From assembly GCA_013817115.1 (NCBI GenBank), contig JACDDG010000196.1:1-5288 (forward strand): a DNA stretch of 5,288 nucleotides. The letters run 5' to 3'. The notes beneath the pieces are model-generated. The model had not been told where the DNA came from. It was given only the letters and a program-made list of their open reading frames with translations, and ran no database searches. A program made the position numbers and the translations under genes. The stretch is from Parachlamydiaceae bacterium. GTDB taxonomy: Bacteria > Chlamydiota > Chlamydiia > Chlamydiales > Parachlamydiaceae. Positions 1-4,404 of the stretch are shown here, piece by piece (positions within the stretch are counted from its first letter, which is position 1; each line of letters begins with the position of its first letter).

Positions 1-924
1 GCCTATTACCATTTAAAGAATATCGAAAATCCTACTGCAGAAATCAAAAACCACCTCAACTTTTTTGCGAAACGTGACGTTCAAGCTCGCATTTACATCT
101 CTGAAAACGGCATTAATTGCCAAATGAGTGCATTGAAACAAGACGCGCTAGACTATACGCAATGGATGTCTGAACGAGAAGGATTTGCTGATATTAAATT
201 TAAAGTTGATCCCTATCATACACATACTTTTCCAAAGCTATCGATTAAATATCGAAAACAGCTGGTTGCTTTTAACACGAAAGTTGACTTTTCAAATCGC
301 GGACAACATGTTTCTCCTTCTGAATGGAAATCTATGCTAGAAAAGGATGACAATCACATCGTTTTAGATATCCGCAATGACTATGAATGGAAAGTAGGCC
401 GTTTTAAAACAGCTGAGTGCCCTCCGTGCCAGACCTCGCAAGAATTTAAAGATTATGCGGTAGAATTAAAAGATAAAATTGACAAGCGAAATACACCTGT
501 CATGATGTACTGCACCGGAGGAATTCGCTGCGAATTTTTTTCAGCTTTGCTGAAAGAAGAGGGCTTTGAAAAGGTGTATCAACTTGATGGCGGAGTGATA
601 AATTACGGTCATAAACAAGGATCTAAACACTGGGAAGGTAAGCTTTTCGTTTTTGATGATCGGATGACTGTGCCGATCAGTGAAGAGGCAGCACCTGTTG
701 TGGGAAGTTGTCATCATTGCCAAGACCCCAATGAAACATACTATAACTGTGCGAATATGAGTTGCAACGCACTCTTTTTGTGTTGTCCAGAATGCCTTGA
801 GGATTTTGGGGGATGTTGCCAAGAAACATGTCAACATGCGGAACGAGTAAGACCGTATCACCATCAAGAGGCGCACAAGCCTTTTCGTAAGTGGTACACA
901 TACTTTGCTGATAAGAAGACGTAG
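1..924 (+). CDS. trhO: tRNA uridine-34 5-hydroxylase, TrhO/UPF0176 rhodanese family (5' end outside window)
   Basis: The reading frame is open from the first base of the window to TAG at 922-924, giving 307 visible residues. The residues before the Met at 124 (beginning AYYHLKNIENP and ending ARIYISENGINCQ) are the typical conserved N-terminal part of this family, so the gene starts left of the window and probably lacks only about 10-20 residues. Order of parts: an N-terminal UPF0176 domain (about 1-100), a rhodanese domain (about 104-205) with the active-site loop CTGGIRCE (Cys171 by visible numbering, second Cys177), then a tail with ten cysteines between residues 237 and 277, probably a metal site. 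Family members in other bacteria make 5-hydroxyuridine at the wobble position of tRNAs in the cytoplasm, using oxygen. That role is inferred from homology. It converges on fumC. Confidence 0.9.
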   Translation, partial: AYYHLKNIENPTAEIKNHLNFFAKRDVQARIYISENGINCQMSALKQDALDYTQWMSEREGFADIKFKVDPYHTHTFPKLSIKYRKQLVAFNTKVDFSNRGQHVSPSEWKSMLEKDDNHIVLDIRNDYEWKVGRFKTAECPPCQTSQEFKDYAVELKDKIDKRNTPVMMYCTGGIRCEFFSALLKEEGFEKVYQLDGGVINYGHKQGSKHWEGKLFVFDDRMTVPISEEAAPVVGSCHHCQDPNETYYNCANMSCNALFLCCPECLEDFGGCCQETCQHAERVRPYHHQEAHKPFRKWYTYFADKKT

Positions 925-932
925 CTGACATA

Positions 933-985
933 AAAGCCATGATCGGGATGTTAGCATCGGAATGATGGTTTTCTCTTAATTTTTG
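933..985. terminator. Candidate bidirectional terminator between trhO and fumC
   Basis: An imperfect hairpin starts 8 bases after the trhO stop. AAAGCCAT (933-940) pairs with ATGGTTTT (965-972) through one G-U pair. After a G/G mismatch AT pairs with AT, and after a 3x3 internal loop GATG (947-950) pairs with CATC (955-958) around the loop TTAG. The plus-strand side runs into TTTTCTCTTAATTTTTG. Read on the minus strand the stem is followed by CTTTTA, so it could also stop transcripts coming from fumC. The internal mismatches weaken the call. Confidence 0.45.
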
Positions 986-1015
986 TTTACTTATGGAGGA
1001 GAATCGCTCTATAAT
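986..1015 (+). promoter_or_regulatory. Candidate sigma-70/sigma-66-type promoter in the convergent gap
   Basis: The -10 box TATAAT (1010-1015) is a perfect consensus match. TTTACT (986-991) sits 18 bases upstream as a -35 box with 4 of 6 matches, and a T-rich stretch lies before it. Transcription would start near 1022 and run rightward, antisense into the 3' end of fumC. There is no large plus-strand gene downstream. In an AT-rich gap such a match can arise by chance. Confidence 0.4.
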
Positions 1016-1031
1016 GTCGTTAATATTTACA

Positions 1032-1131
1032 TTCTCTTGAAATTAAAAAACATGAACGCTAAGTTTAATGCAGCAAAAAAATTTAAGAATTTTGTAAATC
1101 GAGGAAAGAATCCAAATGATATTCAAGAGAA
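1032..1131. repeat. Perfect 10-base inverted repeat, arms 80 bases apart
   Basis: TTCTCTTGAA (1032-1041) is exactly complementary to TTCAAGAGAA (1122-1131). In a transcript from the promoter just upstream the two arms could form a closing stem around an 80-nt interior. The right arm overlaps the last nine bases of fumC. Its significance is uncertain. Confidence 0.35.
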
Positions 1132-1141
1132 ATCATTTTGA
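1052..1141 (+). CDS. Possible 29-residue basic peptide (doubtful)
   Basis: ATG at 1052 opens a 29-codon frame ending in TGA at 1139-1141. The predicted peptide begins [19 protein letters not shown] and is strongly lysine-rich with no cysteine. It follows the candidate promoter at 986-1015 by about 30 bases of leader. No Shine-Dalgarno sequence is visible before the ATG (the leader ends AAATTAAAAAAC). Its last 19 bases overlap the 3' end of fumC on the opposite strand. It could equally be chance inside a non-coding or antisense RNA. Confidence 0.15.
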   Translation: MNAKFNAAKKFKNFVNRGKNPNDIQEKSF

Positions 1142-2493
1142 GTAAAATTTAACTTATCCTCTGCATTGATCTTTTCAAGCGCCTCTTCAATGGTAACGTC
1201 GTCCACAAAAGCCCGATGGGCCACCTTGGCTGCCAGGTCATAGCCAATTGTCGGAGCTAACGCTGTTACTCGCATTAACGATCGTGCCACAAACTCTTCC
1301 ATGCGTTTCAAATTTGGACGTACCCCCAACAATAAATGGTCAGTGAAGGAACGGCAACTATCCCCTAAAAGCAGCACCGATTTCAAGAAATTATGGATAA
1401 TCATCGGCTTGAAAACATTCAATTCAAAATTTCCCTGAGATCCTGCCATTGTAATAGCGAAATCGTTTGCCATCACTTGCACCGCTACCATTGTCATAGC
1501 TTCACATTGCGTAGGATTGACTTTTCCGGGCATTATCGATGAACCTGGCTCGTTTTCAGGTAAAAAAAGCTCCTGCAATCCACAGCGAGGCCCAGAACCC
1601 ATCCAACGAAAATCATTTGCAATTTTCATCAAAGCAACAGCCAGCGTTTTCAATGTCCCGCTAGCATAAACAATTGGATCATGGGAGGCCAAAGCTGCAA
1701 ATTTATTTTTTGCAGGAACAAAAGGATAACCCGTAAGATCCGCAATTTTTTTCGTAACTAGCTTATCAAATTCCGGATGGGTATTAATACCGGTTCCTAC
1801 TGCAGTTCCGCCAATAGCCAATGAATAAAGAGACTCAATCGCTTGTTCAATCCATTGGATACAATCATCTAATTGAGCCACATAGCCTGAAAACTCTTGA
1901 CCCAAAGTCAGCTCTACAGCATCCATCAAATGTGTGCGCCCAATTTTAACAATGTCCTTAAACTCTAAAGCCTTTTGGTGCATCGCATCGCGCATTTTTT
2001 TTACAGATGGCAACAATTCTGTCCGCAACTCTTCAACAGCTGCAATATGCATGGCTGTAGGAAAAACATCATTTGAGGACTGCCCTTTGTTGACATCGTC
2101 GTTAGGATGCAATGGGTTTTTACTTCCGCGTGGTTGCCCCACAATTTCACTTGCACGGTTGGCAATCACTTCGTTGACATTCATGTTGGTCTGAGTGCCA
2201 CTACCGGTTTGCCAAATATTTAATGGAAAGTGACTGTCGTGCTTCCCCTCAATAATCTCTTGGGCAGCTTTTATAATGAGAGAAGCTTTTTCATCTGAAA
2301 GTTTTTCAAGCTTCTGATTGACATCGGCACATGCATATTTAACAATAGCAATGGCGCGAACAATGCTTAAGGGCATTGCTTCGCGACCAATATTAAAATA
2401 AACTAGCGAGCGTGCAGTCTGTGCTCCATAATAGGATTCTTCAGGAACAGCAATTGTCCCCATACTATCACTTTCCATCCGCATCTTATGCAT
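1123..2493 (-). CDS. fumC: Fumarate hydratase class II (fumarase C)
   Basis: This 456-residue cytoplasmic enzyme interconverts fumarate and L-malate in the TCA cycle. It belongs to the iron-free, homotetrameric class II fumarase/aspartase superfamily. Visible motifs, numbered from the ATG chosen here: TGSGTQTN (96-103), [11 protein letters not shown] (139-149), GRTHLMDA with His188, and the family signature [11 protein letters not shown] (317-327) with the catalytic-loop serine 318, Lys324 and Asn326. These positions coincide with Escherichia coli FumC numbering, and the N-terminus up to DSMG has the same length. That supports ATG at 2493 over the in-frame GTG at 2505. TGAGG six bases before the ATG is a good ribosome binding site and lies inside the GTG-started extension. 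Glu194 stands where Pro is usual in this family. The C-terminus is about ten residues shorter than in E. coli. It lies 52 bases after tal on the same strand. Confidence 0.96.
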   Translation of the reverse strand: MHKMRMESDSMGTIAVPEESYYGAQTARSLVYFNIGREAMPLSIVRAIAIVKYACADVNQKLEKLSDEKASLIIKAAQEIIEGKHDSHFPLNIWQTGSGTQTNMNVNEVIANRASEIVGQPRGSKNPLHPNDDVNKGQSSNDVFPTAMHIAAVEELRTELLPSVKKMRDAMHQKALEFKDIVKIGRTHLMDAVELTLGQEFSGYVAQLDDCIQWIEQAIESLYSLAIGGTAVGTGINTHPEFDKLVTKKIADLTGYPFVPAKNKFAALASHDPIVYASGTLKTLAVALMKIANDFRWMGSGPRCGLQELFLPENEPGSSIMPGKVNPTQCEAMTMVAVQVMANDFAITMAGSQGNFELNVFKPMIIHNFLKSVLLLGDSCRSFTDHLLLGVRPNLKRMEEFVARSLMRVTALAPTIGYDLAAKVAHRAFVDDVTIEEALEKINAEDKLNFTQNDFS

Positions 2494-2499
2494 CGCAAA

Positions 2500-2504
2500 C
2501 CTCA
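2500..2504 (-). promoter_or_regulatory. fumC ribosome binding site that decides the start
   Basis: On the minus strand TGAGG is followed by six bases (TTTGCG) and then ATG at 2493. The alternative GTG at 2505 overlaps this site and has no Shine-Dalgarno sequence of its own. Confidence 0.7.
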
Positions 2505-2545
2505 CAAGATTAAAGTAGGCCTTTAAGGAAATGTGCAGTAATAAG

Positions 2546-3499
2546 TTAATTAAAACCTAAAAACTTCTCCAATTTCACAGCATCTTCATTGAATTTTCGA
2601 ATGCCTTCAGCAAGCTTCTCAGTAGCCATCGCATCTTCGTTAAGAAGCCAACGATATGTTTTTTCATCTAAATCGATCTTCTGAAGATTACTTGATGCAG
2701 CTTCAGATGAATCTAGTTTTCTTACGACTGGCTCATTAGAAGAACTGAGCTCTTTTAAAAATTTCGGAGAAATTGTTAAAAGATCGCAACCTGCCAGCTC
2801 TAGAATTTCACCAACATTGCGGAAACTTGCACCCATCACAACTGTTGAAATATTAAATTTTTTGAAGTAAGAATAAATATCTTTCACTGATAGTACACCT
2901 GGGTCCTCAGCTGCTGGATACCCCTCAACATTCTTTTCTTTGACATACCAGTCAAGGATACGCCCAACAAATGGAGAAATCAGAGTTGCGTTAGCATTCG
3001 CACATGCAATTGCTTGTGGCAAACTAAAAAGCAGTGTCATATTGCAATGAATACCTTCACTTTCAAGTTCTTTAGCGGCCACAGTTCCTTCCCAGGTTGA
3101 AGCCAACTTAATTAAAATACGATCTTTGGAAATCCCCTCAGACTCGTAAAGTTCAACCAAAGATTTGCCCTTTTTGATACTTCCTTCAACGTCATAAGAA
3201 AGACGGGCATCAACTTCTGTAGAAACCCGACCAGGAATTATCTTGAGAATTTCCTTACCAAAGTTAACAAACAATTTTTCCACTGTCTTCGTACGTACAT
3301 CCTCAGAGTTCTTGCCCTGATTTTTTCCATAAGCTAAAGCATCATCCAGTAAAGGACGATACATTTCATTGCTAACTGCTGCAAGAATCAACGAAGGATT
3401 CGTTGTAGCATCCGTCGGCAGATACTGTTTGATTGAATTGATATCGCCCGTGTCAACCACTACTGTGGTCATTTTTTTGAGCTGTTCAAGTTGATTCAT
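2546..3499 (-). CDS. tal: Transaldolase
   Basis: This 317-residue cytoplasmic enzyme moves a dihydroxyacetone unit between sugar phosphates (sedoheptulose-7-P + glyceraldehyde-3-P to erythrose-4-P + fructose-6-P) in the non-oxidative pentose phosphate pathway. The length matches the classical TalB-type subfamily. Visible residues: Asp16, the signature [10 protein letters not shown] (29-38) with Asn34, Glu95, the Schiff-base lysine Lys131 in [12 protein letters not shown], Thr155, Ser175, Phe177 and Arg180 in SPFVGR, and Arg227. Each sits one residue before its E. coli TalB counterpart. Phe at 177 fits a true transaldolase, since fructose-6-P aldolases carry Tyr there. The C-terminal [17 protein letters not shown] is also present in chlamydial Tal as I recall it. 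ATG at 3499 has a strong GAGGA site four bases upstream. It follows the zinc-ribbon gene by 11 bases and precedes fumC, so co-transcription is likely. Confidence 0.96.
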   Translation of the reverse strand: MNQLEQLKKMTTVVVDTGDINSIKQYLPTDATTNPSLILAAVSNEMYRPLLDDALAYGKNQGKNSEDVRTKTVEKLFVNFGKEILKIIPGRVSTEVDARLSYDVEGSIKKGKSLVELYESEGISKDRILIKLASTWEGTVAAKELESEGIHCNMTLLFSLPQAIACANANATLISPFVGRILDWYVKEKNVEGYPAAEDPGVLSVKDIYSYFKKFNISTVVMGASFRNVGEILELAGCDLLTISPKFLKELSSSNEPVVRKLDSSEAASSNLQKIDLDEKTYRWLLNEDAMATEKLAEGIRKFNEDAVKLEKFLGFN

Positions 3500-3503
3500 A
3501 GTT

Positions 3504-3508
3504 TCCTC
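3504..3508 (-). promoter_or_regulatory. tal ribosome binding site
   Basis: On the minus strand GAGGA is followed by AACT and the ATG of tal. It lies in the 11-base gap after the stop codon of the upstream zinc-ribbon gene, consistent with coupled translation of the two genes. Confidence 0.65.
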
Positions 3509-3510
3509 AT

Positions 3511-3882
3511 TTATAATGACATTGGAAGGTCTCTAGATGGTTCCATACGAAAAACTATTGAAAGTTGCTCTGCACCGACTTTTAAATCTAATTTACAAGT
3601 AAGCCGAGCTAGCAACAATTTATAAGGGACCTTAACTTCCCGCTCCCCTACTCTAACACCTACAGTTGTATCGCCTAAAATTTCTTCAGATTCAGCAATT
3701 TGCCAACATAAAGCTTGAAATTTTGCCAATTGTCGCTGAAGGGTTTTATCATTTAGCCCGTATTTTTTTTGGCAACAAGAGCAAGAAATGGCTGTGTTAC
3801 CCTCTTCAATTTCGAAAAGTGAAAATTGTACCGGCTGGCAACAACTCTGGCAATCAAATTGCAATAAATGCCCTTTCTGCAT
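3511..3882 (-). CDS. Small zinc-ribbon protein of unknown function, first gene of the tal-fumC unit
   Basis: I do not recognise this protein. From the ATG at 3882 it has 123 residues. The N-terminal part has two knuckles, C11-x2-C14-C15 and C34-x-C36-C37, about 20 residues apart, which is the layout of a zinc ribbon. A mixed, probably helical segment follows (about 43-70), then a C-terminal part rich in beta-type residues ([23 protein letters not shown] and on) ending [11 protein letters not shown]. There is no signal peptide or membrane segment. An in-frame ATG at 3894 gives four more residues. I prefer 3882 because AAGGA (3887-3891) lies just before it, although the 4-base spacing is short. 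The TATAAT at 3904-3909 would also start transcription almost at the upstream ATG. The tight spacing to tal suggests co-expression, not a known function. It could bind RNA, DNA or a protein partner. Confidence 0.72.
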   Translation of the reverse strand: MQKGHLLQFDCQSCCQPVQFSLFEIEEGNTAISCSCCQKKYGLNDKTLQRQLAKFQALCWQIAESEEILGDTTVGVRVGEREVKVPYKLLLARLTCKLDLKVGAEQLSIVFRMEPSRDLPMSL

Positions 3883-3903
3883 AATATCCTTCATGTATCA
3901 TAA

Positions 3904-3909
3904 ATTATA
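3904..3909 (-). promoter_or_regulatory. Candidate -10 box for the zinc-ribbon/tal/fumC unit
   Basis: TATAAT on the minus strand is a perfect -10 match, 22-27 bases upstream of the preferred start at 3882. A start site near 3897 would give a leader of about 15 nt containing the AAGGA site. No -35 box is present at normal spacing. TTGACT (3937-3942, minus strand) is 27 bases away, too far to pair with it. Confidence 0.3.
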
Positions 3910-3916
3910 AAAAAAT

Positions 3917-3925
3917 TGCTATACT
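3917..3925 (+). promoter_or_regulatory. Extended -10 promoter candidate (TGCTATACT)
   Basis: TGC followed by TATACT fits an extended -10 element (TGnTATAAT type), which can work without a -35 box, and none is visible here. Transcription would start near 3932 and run right through the large palindrome at 3965-4053 towards the T8 terminator at 4118. It overlaps, in the opposite direction, the presumed control region of the zinc-ribbon gene. Confidence 0.35.
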
Positions 3926-3964
3926 TGGATTACCCTAGTCAAATTTTCTAGGCAGATCCCCACA

Positions 3965-4053
3965 TTTTAATGGTATACCAAAAAGCGTTCAAATTTTGGT
4001 TTTTGGCAAAATTTGAACGCTCTTCGGTATATAACTTCAGTCTACCATTAAAA
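3965..4053. repeat. 89-base nested palindrome with a perfect 15-bp core stem
   Basis: The core AGCGTTCAAATTTTG (3984-3998) is exactly complementary to CAAAATTTGAACGCT (4007-4021) around an 8-base loop. Outside it TATACC (3974-3979) pairs with GGTATA (4026-4031). Outside that TTTTAATGG (3965-3973) pairs with CCATTAAAA (4045-4053), leaving a single-stranded bulge (4032-4044) on the right only. On the minus strand the core stem is followed at once by TTTTTGG, so there it resembles an intrinsic terminator. On the plus strand it is not followed by a T tract. It could be an RNA structural domain, a terminator for a minus-strand RNA, or a small miniature-transposon-like repeat. I saw no clear target duplication. 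Confidence 0.75.
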
Positions 4054-4081
4054 CTTTCAAACGGCAACGGCATTTTGGCAA

Positions 4082-4118
4082 TATACTTAATCATACGCTC
4101 TTAAGTATAATTTTTTTT
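4082..4118 (+). terminator. Intrinsic terminator, AU stem followed by T8
   Basis: TATACTTAA (4082-4090) and TTAAGTATA (4101-4109) form a perfect 9-bp stem around a 10-base loop, followed after one A by eight T residues (4111-4118). The stem is poor in G and C, which lowers its strength, but the T tract is the longest T run in the intergenic region. It faces the plus strand, where there is no annotated gene for it to end. That points to a short transcript beginning in the same intergenic region. Confidence 0.5.
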
Positions 4119-4125
4119 CGTTCGA

Positions 4126-4194
4126 TTGCTCTTTAAAAATATGTCAAAATATATTAAAGATGATATTAACAACTCAGGTTGCTAAAGAGCAACC
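4126..4194 (+). promoter_or_regulatory. Perfect 7-4-7 dyad with a competing upstream partner
   Basis: GGTTGCT (4177-4183), loop AAAG, AGCAACC (4188-4194) form a perfect hairpin. The segment TAAAGAGCAA (4183-4192) inside it is also perfectly complementary to TTGCTCTTTA (4126-4135), so an RNA could adopt one pairing or the other but not both. Between them lies a 14-codon frame, ATG 4141 to TAA 4183-4185, whose stop falls in the hairpin. No T tract follows the hairpin, so it is not a terminator. As DNA, the 18-base dyad would also suit a dimeric repressor. Confidence 0.4.
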
Positions 4195-4250
4195 GACGAT
4201 ATCTATATGGATAACCAAATTTTTATGATCTGAATGTCATTTTTAAGTGA

Positions 4251-4281
4251 CAACAGGTGTTCGCCAGTGTTGAAATTTTTT
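4251..4281 (+). terminator. Weak terminator-like hairpin followed by T6
   Basis: CAACA (4251-4255) pairs with TGTTG (4268-4272) and GGT (4256-4258) with GCC (4263-4265, one G-U pair) around the loop GTTC, with AG (4266-4267) bulged. Three A and six T follow (4276-4281). The bulge makes this a weak candidate. If real it would stop plus-strand transcription before the gene at 4405. Confidence 0.25.
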
Positions 4282-4318
4282 ACCAACATTAGACGAGACT
4301 TTTTAGCTAATATTTTAC

Positions 4319-4386
4319 TTGCTAGCCGTTCAAAGTTCTTAAATAGAGGTGGGGGCCCATTTTAAAAACTTTGGGCGGCCTAGCAG
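4319..4386 (+). promoter_or_regulatory. Long leader hairpin just upstream of the gene at 4405
   Basis: GCTAG (4321-4325) pairs with CTAGC (4380-4384). After a bulged C (4379), CCGTTCAAAGTT (4326-4337) pairs with AACTTTGGGCGG (4367-4378) through two G-U pairs. After a C/A mismatch TTAAA (4339-4343) pairs with TTTAA (4361-4365). The 17-base apical loop (4344-4360) contains GGGGGCCC. The stem totals about 22 pairs and ends roughly 8 bases before the AAGGA ribosome binding site. No T tract follows it, so control of translation or mRNA stability is likelier than termination. The G-U pairs fit an RNA structure read from the plus strand. Confidence 0.5.
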
Positions 4387-4394
4387 CTTGCGAA

Positions 4395-4399
4395 AAGGA
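4395..4399 (+). promoter_or_regulatory. Ribosome binding site deciding the start at 4405
   Basis: AAGGA is followed by TGAGC and ATG at 4405, a normal 5-base spacing. The in-frame ATG at 4399 overlaps this site and is therefore unlikely to be the start. Confidence 0.65.
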
Positions 4400-4404
4400 T
4401 GAGC

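Larger units (their letters stand above)
3895..4404. other. Gene-poor divergent intergenic region rich in hairpins
   Basis: About 510 bases separate the divergently read zinc-ribbon gene and the gene starting at 4405. No frame here is longer than about 44 codons, and I recognise no decayed gene. It holds at least five dyad structures, listed separately, at 3965-4053, 4082-4118, 4126-4194, 4251-4281 and 4319-4386, plus a small CCTAG/CTAGG hairpin (3934-3952) and GTCATT/AGTGAC (4236-4251). This density is more than a plain promoter spacer needs and suggests non-coding RNA, leader regulation, or palindromic repeats. I saw no match to tRNA, tmRNA, RNase P RNA or SRP RNA. Confidence 0.6.

Noticed and set aside
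541..957. Minus-strand frames of 138 and 87 codons opposite trhO (541-957 and 677-940)
   Set aside because: They lie antisense to the conserved rhodanese and cysteine-rich regions, and their products show no family features. They are shadows of trhO.
1072..1103. AAAATT/AATTTT stem followed by T residues on the minus strand as a fumC terminator
   Set aside because: Only A-T pairs, with a tiny stem; too weak to call. The hairpin at 933-972 is a better candidate for stopping the fumC transcript.
1934..2194. Plus-strand 86-codon frame opposite fumC
   Set aside because: It is fully antisense to conserved fumarase sequence, with no ribosome binding site or recognisable product.
3666..3884. Plus-strand 72-codon frame opposite the zinc-ribbon gene
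   Set aside because: The opposite strand has the paired cysteine motifs and a gene-like position before tal; this frame has neither.
3978..4006. Pseudoknot between CCAAAAA (3978-3984) and the loop segment TTTTTGG (4000-4006) of the 15-bp core hairpin
   Set aside because: The complementarity is real, but a short 5' flank would have to span a 15-bp stem. It is more likely an alternative fold or a by-product of the A/T-rich palindrome.
4308..4313. TAATAT as a -10 box for the gene at 4405
   Set aside because: No acceptable -35 box or extended -10 TG motif accompanies it, so the promoter of that gene remains unlocated.
3895..4404. Known structured RNA (tRNA, tmRNA, RNase P RNA, SRP RNA) or a CRISPR array in the intergenic region
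   Set aside because: No cloverleaf, no SRP GGAA-loop helix, no tmRNA-like ends and no regularly spaced direct repeats were visible. A covariance-model search would be decisive.
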